In this document: positions 1 through 7,609 of the stretch, piece after piece
How the letters are laid out: the number at the start of each line of letters is the position of its first letter
Numbering within the stretch: the first letter of the stretch is position 1
Assembly (NCBI RefSeq): GCF_019977195.1
Contig: NZ_AP024643.1
Coordinates: 4,650,001-4,714,000 of the forward strand
Origin: Arthrobacter sp. StoSoilA2
GTDB lineage: Bacteria; Actinomycetota; Actinomycetes; Actinomycetales; Micrococcaceae
Direction of reading: 5' to 3'
Length of the DNA: 64,000 nucleotides
Notes under the pieces: generated by a model
What the model saw: the letters and a program-made list of their open reading frames with translations, nothing else
The model's database searches: none
What the model was told of the DNA's origin: nothing
Translations under genes and position numbers: made by a program

Positions 1-656
1 GAACCCCAGCGTTTCCGGAACTCATCGCTGCGGGTACCCAACTCACCGATGAGGTCATGAAGTTCCTTGTTGTGCGGATCGCGACCGGCTTCGGTCCGCA
101 GGATGGACACAGTCACCTCGGCGAACGCATTCCAATCCGGATAAAAATCATGGGCGCGTTCATCCAAAAACGTGTAGCGCGCTATGTTCGGCGGCTGGCC
201 GGGCATGTCGTAGCAATCCTTGTAGAACGCCCGCGCCAAGGGATTAACCGCCAACAGATCCATCCGGCCGTTGCGAACGAACGCCGGGCCGGCAGTGACA
301 GCATCCAGCGCCCATTGCAGGCTTTGATGCGGAACGTAGGACTTGGAGTTGCGCCGCCTGGGCGGACGGGCCACCGGACTGGCCGCGTGGGCGAGGTCGA
401 ACAGATGGGCGCGCTCGGCGTCGTCCAAACACAACGCCCTGGCGATGCTCTCAAGAACTTGAGGGGAGGCTCCGCTGATCGCGCCACGCTCAAGGCGCGT
501 GTAATACTCCACGCTCAACCCGGCAAGCGTGGCCACTTCACTACGCCGCAGGCCTTTCACCCGCCGATTGGTCCCGGCGGGCAAGCCAACCCGCTCAGGG
601 GCAACATGGGCACGGCGTGAGATCAGGAATTCGCGGACCTCGGCTCGATTATCCAT
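1..656 (-). CDS. Helix-turn-helix regulator of the XRE/MmyB type, 3' end outside window
   Basis: Reading leftward from an ATG at 656 the frame stays open to base 1, so the C-terminus lies outside the window. The first ~75 residues form an XRE-type helix-turn-helix (LRRSEVATLAGLSVEYYTRLERG), followed by the MmyB-like ligand domain with the family-typical stretches 'SLQWALDAV' and 'NPLARAFYKD'. Proteins of this family are usually ~270-290 residues; about 218 are present. They are DNA-binding repressors or activators, often beside the oxidoreductase genes they control, but the likely target lies off the left edge. The upstream region carries two strong palindromes (676-748). Confidence 0.85.
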   Translation of the reverse strand, partial: MDNRAEVREFLISRRAHVAPERVGLPAGTNRRVKGLRRSEVATLAGLSVEYYTRLERGAISGASPQVLESIARALCLDDAERAHLFDLAHAASPVARPPRRRNSKSYVPHQSLQWALDAVTAGPAFVRNGRMDLLAVNPLARAFYKDCYDMPGQPPNIARYTFLDERAHDFYPDWNAFAEVTVSILRTEAGRDPHNKELHDLIGELGTRSDEFRKRWG

Positions 657-675
657 AGCCTCAACGCTAGGCCAA

Positions 676-710
676 GCAGGCATCGGGAGGGAGTCCCTCC
701 CGATACCTGC
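676..710. repeat. 35-bp near-perfect palindrome
   Basis: ATCGGGAGGGA (682-692) is mirrored by TCCCTCCCGAT (694-704) with a single central base, and the symmetry continues through GCAGG/CCTGC to 676 and 710 with one mismatched pair. It lies 20 bp upstream of the MmyB-type regulator start and 125 bp upstream of the gene at 835. It could be an operator or the stem of a transcript. Confidence 0.6.
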
Positions 711-720
711 TTCGCTTACC

Positions 721-753
721 GCACGACGGCGACCTCCCGCCGTCGTGCGTTTT
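721..753 (+). terminator. Rho-independent terminator-like hairpin in a divergent intergenic region
   Basis: GCACGACGGC (721-730) and GCCGTCGTGC (739-748) form a perfect 10-bp GC-rich stem with an 8-nt loop, followed by GTTTT on the + strand. No + strand gene ends upstream: the gene to the left reads leftward and the gene to the right starts at 835. It may therefore end a short unannotated transcript or attenuate the 835 gene. Confidence 0.5.
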
Positions 754-834
754 CCACACCCAATTCCGCGCCCAACATGGCCGTGTCAGTGTGGAACGTT
801 AGGGTTGGTCCAAGACATCTGACGAGGAGAGCAA

Positions 835-1299
835 TTGCCGTACATCGTTGACTTCAAGAACGTTTCTACCGAGGGCCTGGAGTCTTCTCCGGTTGCCGCG
901 GCCCTCGCAGGACTGCGCGCGAACGAGGCCCGCTATTACAAGAACAAATACGACCATGACTTCACCGTGAGTCCCGCAAGTGAGGTGCCGGAAGTCGTGG
1001 ATCGGGTGAGCCGGATCCTGAAGGAAGAGCGCGACATCGTCATCGAGTCCCGCCCCCTTGAGGCGACGGCCTTCGAAGTGGACGGCCTACGGATGGATTA
1101 CGTGTTCTACGAGTCCGGGCTTTCCATCAACGTCATGTACAGCATCGAGGAAGGCGGGAAGCGGGCGGTCGGTTTCAAGCTCGCCGAGGGCATGGATGTT
1201 CCCGAAGAACTGGAACCGCGCTTCAAATTCGCCCGTCAGAAGTCCAAGCTGGCAGGGGTAATCCGGGGATCGTACTTCGTGATCAAGGGTCAATACTGA
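835..1299 (+). CDS. Conserved-looking protein of unknown function, 154 aa
   Basis: The TTG start at 835 is chosen because GAGGAG lies ~7 nt upstream and the frame has no better ATG. The protein is mixed alpha/beta, charged, without a signal peptide or membrane segment. The C-terminal third is rich in aromatic residues and beta-prone (MDYVFYESGLSINVMYS, then VIRGSYFVIKGQY). I do not recognise the family. Codon usage looks normal for the region. A TTGACA promoter-like element in the gap after it (1354) suggests that the next two genes are transcribed separately. Confidence 0.65.
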   Translation: MPYIVDFKNVSTEGLESSPVAAALAGLRANEARYYKNKYDHDFTVSPASEVPEVVDRVSRILKEERDIVIESRPLEATAFEVDGLRMDYVFYESGLSINVMYSIEEGGKRAVGFKLAEGMDVPEELEPRFKFARQKSKLAGVIRGSYFVIKGQY

Positions 1300-1353
1300 C
1301 CGTTGGCTCTGACTACATGCCCTATCCCAAACGCGCCGGGACCCTCTATTCTC

Positions 1354-1382
1354 TTGACATGGGCGTTTGGGGAGCGTTGTAC
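1354..1382 (+). promoter_or_regulatory. Candidate sigma-70-type promoter for the 1425/1988 gene pair
   Basis: TTGACA at 1354-1359, a 17-bp spacer and TTGTAC at 1377-1382, about 40 bp before the GTG at 1425. The -35 matches consensus; the -10 is only fair. Confidence 0.4.
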
Positions 1383-1424
1383 CGCACCAAACCCGGTTGC
1401 AAGAGCATCGGGCGCGGGTGACGC

Positions 1425-1985
1425 GTGGATCCCCAAGACAAGGTTCCTTCGCCGGACAATTACGCCGCATTCCTCGCAAGGTTGGACGCGGCAACCACAA
1501 GCCTGACCAGCCGGGCGAGGGCCCTTGACAAGGCATTGTCGGCGATCTCGCTGCTCTTGGGACGGTATCAACGGGCCCTTCGAGGCTGGGAACGGAGACT
1601 GGGCCGCGTCGATGAGGAACTAGACCGGCACTCCGGCGAGCCCCAGACGTCGGCTGCCCTTCATGAGCTCCAACGAACTGCCGTTCAGATGAGGTCAATG
1701 CACAGTGCACAGGTCCTGCGGCTCACGGAGAAACTGTCGCTCAAGCAAGGACAACGAGACGCCGTAGGCCGCTCGCTCCTCGAACTTGAAGTCATCAGGG
1801 CCAAACTGGAAACGTCCCGGAGGTTGTCACGGGACCGCGAAAACCTGGGCAGGGCCCTCTACGAGCTTGCGGGTACCGGCAGTGGCGCCGCGAAGATCCC
1901 CGATGTGGGATTGCGGAACGACCTTAGGGAAGCACGCGAGGCAGTAATTCTGGCCGAAGCACTCCTCGAAGTGAAGGGATCCTGA
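1425..1985 (+). CDS. Coiled-coil protein of unknown function, 186 aa
   Basis: Begins with GTG at 1425 and lacks an obvious Shine-Dalgarno sequence. Residues ~15-150 are almost entirely helical with heptad-like spacing of Leu, Ala and charged residues (for example RALDKALSAISLLLGRY and LRLTEKLSLKQGQRD), indicating a long coiled coil. There is no signal peptide or membrane span, so it is probably cytoplasmic. The stop lies 2 nt before the next start, which implies an operon with the membrane protein at 1988; the pair may act as a soluble coiled-coil partner and a membrane anchor. No family is recognised. Confidence 0.65.
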   Translation: MDPQDKVPSPDNYAAFLARLDAATTSLTSRARALDKALSAISLLLGRYQRALRGWERRLGRVDEELDRHSGEPQTSAALHELQRTAVQMRSMHSAQVLRLTEKLSLKQGQRDAVGRSLLELEVIRAKLETSRRLSRDRENLGRALYELAGTGSGAAKIPDVGLRNDLREAREAVILAEALLEVKGS

Positions 1986-1987
1986 CC

Positions 1988-2488
1988 ATGGAAAACGCGC
2001 CGGATGCTGTTGAAATCGTGCGCTGGATGAGGAAACCCGGCGACAAACCCATTATCAAATTCGTCACTTTCAGCATCCTTGCCGTGATCCTGTGGCTGAT
2101 CCTGATGATCTTCATGCCTGCCCTGAGAAACGCTGTCCCGGCGTCGATCTTCATTGCCGTGTTCGCCGCGATACTTACTATTCCCACCGTCGTCGCCCAG
2201 AGGAACCTGGTGCGTGGCTTGGCAAAACGGATCAACGACACCCTCACGGAGCTGACAGGCAGCCCCGACGACAAGATCTCCACGAAGCAGCTACGGAAAT
2301 TGATCAAGAGCGGCGAGCAGCTTCCACTGCTGATCAATGGGGTTCCAGGTTTGCGGCTGCACGTGAAAAGGGTTGCAAGTGCCAAGGAAGATGGCTCCGA
2401 GAGACTCCTCGCGATCATCACCGTTGCCCCGGTGAGCAGTGGAACTGCGAGCTTTGACCGGCTGCTTGAGGCGGCGTTGTACGGATGA
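1988..2488 (+). CDS. Small inner-membrane protein of unknown function, 166 aa
   Basis: Two adjacent hydrophobic segments (about residues 24-44 and 50-68, FVTFSILAVILWLILMIF and PASIFIAVFAAILTIPTV) form a membrane hairpin. A ~95-residue soluble tail follows (KRINDTLTELTGSPDDKIS to the C-terminus) with beta character. It starts at ATG 1988, 2 nt after the coiled-coil gene, so the two are likely co-translated. Function unknown; the arrangement suggests a membrane-anchored assembly with the upstream coiled-coil protein. Confidence 0.65.
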   Translation: MENAPDAVEIVRWMRKPGDKPIIKFVTFSILAVILWLILMIFMPALRNAVPASIFIAVFAAILTIPTVVAQRNLVRGLAKRINDTLTELTGSPDDKISTKQLRKLIKSGEQLPLLINGVPGLRLHVKRVASAKEDGSERLLAIITVAPVSSGTASFDRLLEAALYG

Positions 2489-2806
2489 CGGTTGGGCTGG
2501 CCTTCGCTGGCTCTTGGGGACTGAAACGGGGCTAGTAGGACAATGGTGCTTTTTTTGGCGCTGTAGCGGTCTGGATCTGGGTCCCCCAATTCGACTTCAG
2601 AAGAAGCCCGGTTCAGTGCTGACCGACACATTTCCAAGCGGGTCAGTCTGTTCTCCTGGCAATCCACGCCCCGCGCGATCTGTGGGCCCTAGATCTCTGA
2701 TTCTGAACACATGGTTGATGCCTGGAAACGGTTGGGAAGCTTGTGGCACCCAAGGGCAGCGGCACTGCTTCCTAAAAATGTCAGACCCTGGTGAGAGGGT
2801 TTATTC
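2489..2806. other. Intergenic stretch without a supported gene
   Basis: 318 bp between the small membrane protein and the HNH nuclease. Open frames here are extensions of other frames without ribosome binding sites. No convincing hairpin, tRNA or repeat was seen. Confidence 0.5.
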
Positions 2807-5221
2807 ATGGGAAGCATTGGGGAAATCATGGCGCGTCGGGCAGCGATGCCTGGCGTCGCGATGCGCCCCCCGGGCCTTCCCCGAGGAAGCCACGCCGGTC
2901 CTGCCAGCGGCCATGCCGGCTGTGAAAGCCCGACGGCGTCGGCTGCGGCAAGCGGCGATTCGGAGAAGCTCAGGGCCATGGCGCTGCTTCGCGGCATTGA
3001 ACCGAAATCCTTCGCCACCCTTAGTGAAATGGACCGTGAAGGCGAGCCTGTTCACGGCCTGGAACCACTGCCCTTCGCCGGCCTTGGGGTCGATCCTGAA
3101 GTTGAAGTCGATCCAGGAATTAGGGTCGATTCTGAAGTCAGCCCTGTTTCCCCAGGACTGGGCGGTTCCTTGGGAATCGGCCGTTCCGCGGGAATTGAGG
3201 GTGCGCCGGGACTTGGGGATGCACTCGGACTTGGGGATGCGCTCGGACTTGGGGATGCGCTGGCGGACAGCGTTGGGGCCTTGGAAAGTCTGCGTTCCGT
3301 CACCGTGGCCGGTGCCCCGGGGTTCGGGTTTGCCGAAGCCGCGGGGTTCGCCGGGCGGGTGGAGGAGATCGCCCGCACCGTGGAATACCTGCAGGTCATC
3401 GCGGCGCACGCCGTGGAACGGACCCGTACCCAGGCCCAGCAGGCACGGCCCTCCTCCGCGGCGGGCACGGGATGGCAGACAGGCTGGACCAACCCCACAC
3501 CCACAGGACCAAATCCCGCCACCGCCACAGCCACAGCTGCAGGATCCGATACTGCTGCTGGATCCGCCGCCGTTGCTGGCTTCTCCACTGCCGGCGGATC
3601 CGCCGCCGCTGCTGGCTTCAATACTGCTACTGGATCCGCCACCGCTGCTGGCTTCAATACTTCTGCTGGGTTCGGTGCTGCTGCTGCGGCGGACGCTGCT
3701 GCGGTGGCGGACGCTGCTGCGGTGGCGGACGCTGCTGCGGTGGCCGATGATGGCTACCGCAACGCCGCGGAATTCCTGCGGGCCCGTTTGCGGATCGGCA
3801 TCAGCGAAGCCCGGCGCCGGCTCGCCCTGGCCTCCCAGGTCCTCCCCGGGACCGGAATCGCCGGGCAATACATCCCGGCCCGCCGCGAAATCCTCGCCCA
3901 AGCCCTCGAATCCACACAAATACCCACCCGGTCCGCGAGCATCATCAGCGCCGCCCTGGACAAAGTACGGCTCCTCACCGACGAAGAAACCCTCACCCGG
4001 ATGGAACACGCCCTCACCCGCACCGCCGCCGGGTCCGACCCCGACTTCGTCCTGAAAATGACCAAACGCTGGAACGACCTGATCGACCAGGACGGCCCGG
4101 AACCCAGCGAAGAAATCCTCCGCCAACTCCAAGGCACCTTCATCCGCAAACCCCGCCACGGACTGCACCACCTGGAAATCTTCGCCACCACCGAACAATA
4201 CGAAACACTCACCACCGCCATGAACACCGCCACCAACCCCCGACTCACCACCGCAACCACCGCAACCACCACAGCCACCGGAGCCAACGGAGCCACCGGA
4301 ACCAACGCAGCCACCGGCGAAGGCAACGTCACCGGGGAAACCAACGAGAGCGTCGACGGGAACGTCGACGGTCAGGCACCCGGAACCGTCCACGGCAGTG
4401 ACCGCGGGAGCGAACCAACGGGGCCGGACCTGGACCGGCGTTCCCGGGCCCAGAAACTCCTCGACGGCCTCGTCGGAGCCTGCGGCGTGGCACTGACCAC
4501 CGGGAAACTGCCAGCCAACGGCGGACTCCGCCCCCAAGTCACCGTCACCATCAACCACCACGACCTCTTCCAACAACTCACCCGCACCGCCCCGCCCGGC
4601 GCAGCCCCCACACCACACGGCGCAGCCGCCACCCAGACCACACGACCTGGGCCTGGAACGGAAGACCCCCGTCCCGGCGCAGCCACACCGCCCGGTGCAA
4701 CCGCAACACCACACGGCGCAGCCGCCTCCCCACCCGGCGCAGCCGCCACCCAGACCACACGGCCTGGGCCTGGACCGCAACACCCCCGGCTCAGCTCCGG
4801 CTCCGCCACCTTCGCCGGCCCGATGCACCCCAACACCATCCGCAAAATCGCCTGCGACGCCGACATCCTCCCCGTCCTGCTCGGCAGCGAATCCCGCGTC
4901 CTGGACATCGGGCGCACCACTCGGATCTTCCCGCCCCACATCCGCAAAGCCATCACCGCCCGGGACCAAGGCTGCGCGTTCCCCGACTGCACCATGCCCG
5001 CCCCCTGGTGCGAAGCCCACCACATCACCTACTGGTCACACGGCGGCACCACGTCAACCAACAACGGCACCCTGCTCTGCAGCCACCACCACCACCTCAT
5101 CCACAAAGAAGACTGGCGCATCGACATCACAACAGGGGTTCCGTGGTTCATCCCGCCACCCCACATCGACCCCAAACAAACACCCCGACGCAACCACCAC
5201 CACACACCCCTCAGAACATAA
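2807..5221 (+). CDS. DUF222 / HNH endonuclease-domain protein (13E12 repeat family), 804 aa
   Basis: The N-terminal ~330 residues are low complexity (Ala/Gly/Thr-rich, with LGDALG and ADAAAV tandem units). A DUF222 domain follows (about 335-480, FLRARLRIGISEARRRLALA and EQYETLTTAM), interrupted by a second Thr/Ala/Gly-rich linker, and then a C-terminal HNH module. That module has the zinc/nuclease residues CAFPDC, CEAHHI, the Asn in STNNGTLLC and SHHHHLIH. The family is abundant and multi-copy in Arthrobacter and mycobacteria; nuclease activity is inferred from the motif and the biological role is unknown. It is long for the family (commonly 400-600 aa), the excess being the repeat tracts. 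The exact start is uncertain because the N-terminus is unconserved. Confidence 0.85.
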   Translation: MGSIGEIMARRAAMPGVAMRPPGLPRGSHAGPASGHAGCESPTASAAASGDSEKLRAMALLRGIEPKSFATLSEMDREGEPVHGLEPLPFAGLGVDPEVEVDPGIRVDSEVSPVSPGLGGSLGIGRSAGIEGAPGLGDALGLGDALGLGDALADSVGALESLRSVTVAGAPGFGFAEAAGFAGRVEEIARTVEYLQVIAAHAVERTRTQAQQARPSSAAGTGWQTGWTNPTPTGPNPATATATAAGSDTAAGSAAVAGFSTAGGSAAAAGFNTATGSATAAGFNTSAGFGAAAAADAAAVADAAAVADAAAVADDGYRNAAEFLRARLRIGISEARRRLALASQVLPGTGIAGQYIPARREILAQALESTQIPTRSASIISAALDKVRLLTDEETLTRMEHALTRTAAGSDPDFVLKMTKRWNDLIDQDGPEPSEEILRQLQGTFIRKPRHGLHHLEIFATTEQYETLTTAMNTATNPRLTTATTATTTATGANGATGTNAATGEGNVTGETNESVDGNVDGQAPGTVHGSDRGSEPTGPDLDRRSRAQKLLDGLVGACGVALTTGKLPANGGLRPQVTVTINHHDLFQQLTRTAPPGAAPTPHGAAATQTTRPGPGTEDPRPGAATPPGATATPHGAAASPPGAAATQTTRPGPGPQHPRLSSGSATFAGPMHPNTIRKIACDADILPVLLGSESRVLDIGRTTRIFPPHIRKAITARDQGCAFPDCTMPAPWCEAHHITYWSHGGTTSTNNGTLLCSHHHHLIHKEDWRIDITTGVPWFIPPPHIDPKQTPRRNHHHTPLRT
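3209..3262 (+). repeat. In-frame 18-bp tandem repeat, three copies
   Basis: GGACTTGGGGATGCRCTC repeats three times head to tail and encodes Leu-Gly-Asp-Ala-Leu-Gly units inside the HNH gene. Copies differ by single bases, consistent with recent slippage. Confidence 0.8.
3689..3742 (+). repeat. In-frame 18-bp tandem repeat, three identical copies
   Basis: GCGGACGCTGCTGCGGTG occurs three times without mismatch, encoding Ala-Asp-Ala-Ala-Ala-Val units. It follows a longer degenerate Gly-Phe-Asn-Thr/Ala repeat (about 3546-3672). Confidence 0.8.
4619..4774 (+). repeat. 39-bp direct repeat in the HNH gene linker
   Basis: Positions 4619-4657 and 4736-4774 are the same 39 bases apart from about one mismatch (both contain CGCAGCCGCCACCCAGACC). 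The 117-bp offset keeps frame. The repeat sits in the Pro/Ala/Thr-rich linker between DUF222 and HNH. Confidence 0.75.
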
Positions 5222-5251
5222 GAGTCCGCCGCGTCCAATTGCGCTCTGCTG

Positions 5252-5310
5252 CCTCGCCACAAGGGTGACCGGCCTCGCCACAAGGGTGACTGTCTCGCCA
5301 CAGGGTGACC
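5252..5310. repeat. 21-bp tandem repeat downstream of the HNH gene
   Basis: Three head-to-tail copies built on CTCGCCACAAGGGTGAC (5252-5272, 5273-5293, then a shorter 5294-5310 copy missing one A). The unit contains no inverted repeat. It lies between the convergent HNH and pobA genes. Confidence 0.8.
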
Positions 5311-5406
5311 GCCCGCCGTCGAGCGCTCCTAAATTACGCCTCGACCCTAAGCTGAGCCTGCGACATAAGCCGGGCCCGCGACCCTAAAGCCAGCCGCGAC
5401 GAAGCC

Positions 5407-6594
5407 TTACCGCGACGTCGGCCAGCCCGTGTACGACTCAGCCAGGTATGCCTTGGCGTGCTCCGACGAGACCACAGAGTGCAGCTCGCCCAGCTGGCGG
5501 GCGCGGTCAAAGTCGTCGGCGCCGGGAACGGTATGCAGCATGGAGGTCATCCAGTAAGAGAAATGCTGTGCCTTCCAAACTCGGTCCAGGGCGCGGTCGC
5601 TGTAGGAATCCAGCAGTGTGGAGGAACCGTTGGAATAGAAGGAGTCGAAGCCTTCGAACAAGACCTTCACGTCGTGTATCGCGAGGTTTAGGCCCTTGGC
5701 GCCGGTGGGCGGGACGGTGTGTGCTGCATCGCCGGCAAGGAAAAGATTGCCGTGGCGCATAGGAGTGTGGACGAAGCTCCGGAACGGTAGGACCATCTTT
5801 TCCAGGACAGGGCCTTCGTTAAGCTCAAAGCCATTACCGTTTACGCGTTTGCGGAACTCGGACCAGATGCGTTCGTCGTCCCAGTCGGCGACGTTTTCCT
5901 TGGGATCGCACTGGAAGTACATGCGCTGCACTGTCTCGGTCCTCTGGCTGATCAAGGCGAAACCATGCTCGGAGTTGGCATAGATGAGCTCGTCGGAGCT
6001 GCGTGGAGCTTGGGCCAGGATGCCGAACCACGCGAACGGGTATTCGTGGAAGAACCACTTTCGGTTTGCTTCGGGGATCTGGAAGCGGCAGTGGCTGCGG
6101 GACCCGTCAGCGCCAACGAGGAAGTCGGCCTGGATCTCGAACTCCTGACCGTCGGAATCGGTGAACCAAACTTTCGGTTTGCCCTCGAGATCGTGGACAG
6201 TGGTGTCCGTGACGCTGTATCGAACGTCGCCGTCGTCCGCCTCGCGTCGCGCAGCGAGGTCGGCGAAAACGTCTGTTTGTGGGTACAGCCACACGGATTC
6301 ACCCACCAGCTCCTTGAAGTTGATGCGGTGGCTTTCGCCATTGAACCGCAACTCGATGCCATCGTGCCGGTCACCTTCGCGCAGCACCCGGTCTGAGACG
6401 CCGGAGTCCACGAGCAGGTTGACGGTACCGTGTTCCAGGATGCCTGCGCGAACTGTTTGGTGGATTTGTTCCCGGCTGCGGACCTCCACCACTACGGATT
6501 CGATGCCTTGCTTGGCCAGCAAGTGGGAGAGCATGAGCCCTGCGGGTCCTGCACCCATAATGGCGACTTGAGTGGTGACGGTTGTACGTGCCAT
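5407..6594 (-). CDS. pobA: 4-hydroxybenzoate 3-monooxygenase
   Basis: FAD- and NAD(P)H-dependent hydroxylase converting 4-hydroxybenzoate to protocatechuate. At 395 aa it matches the usual ~390. Visible motifs are the FAD-binding GAGPAG (residues 14-19), the QTVRAGILEHGTVNLL segment typical of PobA, the DG motif (LVGADGSRSHCRF, ~160) and the GD motif (AGDAAHTVPPTGAKGLNLA, ~285-303). GCGAGGAA lies just upstream of the ATG. Read leftward behind the IclR regulator, with a 15-bp IclR-type operator in the 110-bp gap, so it is probably controlled by that protein with 4-hydroxybenzoate as effector. Protocatechuate dioxygenase genes are not in this window. Confidence 0.95.
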   Translation of the reverse strand: MARTTVTTQVAIMGAGPAGLMLSHLLAKQGIESVVVEVRSREQIHQTVRAGILEHGTVNLLVDSGVSDRVLREGDRHDGIELRFNGESHRINFKELVGESVWLYPQTDVFADLAARREADDGDVRYSVTDTTVHDLEGKPKVWFTDSDGQEFEIQADFLVGADGSRSHCRFQIPEANRKWFFHEYPFAWFGILAQAPRSSDELIYANSEHGFALISQRTETVQRMYFQCDPKENVADWDDERIWSEFRKRVNGNGFELNEGPVLEKMVLPFRSFVHTPMRHGNLFLAGDAAHTVPPTGAKGLNLAIHDVKVLFEGFDSFYSNGSSTLLDSYSDRALDRVWKAQHFSYWMTSMLHTVPGADDFDRARQLGELHSVVSSEHAKAYLAESYTGWPTSR

Positions 6595-6681
6595 GGTGTT
6601 CCTCGCTTCGTTGCGGTCCCGCCGGGACGGGATGAGTCTGGAATCAGTGTGGCGGGTACTGCGTGACGGGTGTTACATGAA

Positions 6682-6696
6682 TTCCGTTGAACGGAA
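6682..6696. promoter_or_regulatory. Candidate IclR operator in front of pobA
   Basis: TTCCGTTGAACGGAA is a perfect 7+1+7 palindrome, 87 bp upstream of the pobA start and directly after the iclR stop. The form matches the short palindromes bound by IclR-family regulators. Confidence 0.6.
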
Positions 6697-6704
6697 GGTC
6701 TACA

Positions 6705-7445
6705 TTAGTCCCTGAGCTGCCGCCCTATTCCTCTAGCAGCGGTTTGCAACGCCGGAACAAGCGCCTGCAGGCGCATCTCAGCCAAGGGCACCACCACGCC
6801 AAGGGCCGCGACCGCTCGCCTCTTGCCGTTCATCACGGGCACGGCGATGCCCCACGTGTCCGGATCAACGACTCCAGCCAATTGCGCATAGCCCAGCTGC
6901 CCGGCCTCAGCCAACAGGTGGCGTACGACGTCGGAAGTCACCTTTCCTTCCGGGTCGTGGAACTGTTCGAGGTACTGCGCCTGCAATTCCCGGGACTGGT
7001 GTGCCATCAGCGCCAGGCCGGCGGAGGATATGTGGACCGGCATGCGTCCGGCGACGCGTGCTCGGTTGGCGACCGATCCTCGGCGCGAAAGCCGCTCCAC
7101 AAACAGCGCCTCCCAGCCCTCAAGGACTGCCAGGTTCACGTTCTGGTTCAAGACTTGCTGAATATCCTCCATGAAGGGCATGGCCGCTTGACGGAGTGCG
7201 AGGGTGGGCGAATTTCTGTTGACGAGTTCCCACAATCGGAGGCCGAGCCGAACGCTCCCGCCAGCACCCAGTTCCAGCAGGCCATGCTCGGAGAGTTGAC
7301 GGACCAGACGGTGGGCGGACGACAACGGGAGGCCGGACCTGTCGGCGAGTTCGGTCAGTTGCAGGGAGGTGGCACCTTCAGGAAAGGCTTCAATGACCCG
7401 GACTACGCGATCCACCACGGAATCACCTGATGCTGAGTTGGCCAC
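6705..7445 (-). CDS. IclR-family transcriptional regulator (PobR/PcaR-like)
   Basis: Winged helix (TSLQLTELADRSGLPLSSAHRLVRQL, about residues 25-50 of the short form) followed by the IclR effector domain (RVAGRMPVHISSAGLALMA; WGIAVPVMNGKRRAVAALGVVVP). I place the start at the GTG at 7445 because AAAGGAG lies 6-7 nt upstream. The longer ATG frame from 7499 would cover a second operator-like palindrome and has no ribosome binding site. The gene sits between pobA (same strand, downstream) and a divergent aromatic-acid permease, so it most likely controls 4-hydroxybenzoate uptake and hydroxylation and its own expression. Confidence 0.88.
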   Translation of the reverse strand: MANSASGDSVVDRVVRVIEAFPEGATSLQLTELADRSGLPLSSAHRLVRQLSEHGLLELGAGGSVRLGLRLWELVNRNSPTLALRQAAMPFMEDIQQVLNQNVNLAVLEGWEALFVERLSRRGSVANRARVAGRMPVHISSAGLALMAHQSRELQAQYLEQFHDPEGKVTSDVVRHLLAEAGQLGYAQLAGVVDPDTWGIAVPVMNGKRRAVAALGVVVPLAEMRLQALVPALQTAARGIGRQLRD

Positions 7446-7493
7446 GATGCGCTCCTTTGCTGCCGCTCCCCTACCCGACCCCGCGGGGGCCTC

Positions 7494-7508
7494 TTCCATT
7501 CAATGGTA
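7494..7508. promoter_or_regulatory. Second IclR-type palindrome between iclR and the permease
   Basis: TTCCATTCAATGGTA has the same 7+1+7 geometry as the pobA operator, with one mismatched pair and the same TTCC outer bases. It is about 50 bp upstream of the proposed iclR GTG and 101 bp upstream of the permease ATG, placed for divergent control. Confidence 0.5.
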
Positions 7509-7609
7509 GAACGTGCTTCAGATTACTCCCGCCGGTGATACAACTCTCATAACCGACCGGCCGTTCTGCTGGCCACTTTCCATTCCCAAAGAGAACTCCC
7601 GAGGACACT

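Noticed and set aside
2801..5023. 740-aa open frame on the minus strand opposite the HNH gene
   Set aside because: Mirror of a GC-rich, Ala/Gly/Thr-rich gene; no ribosome binding site, very low-complexity Gly/Val protein, while the + strand has DUF222 and HNH motifs.
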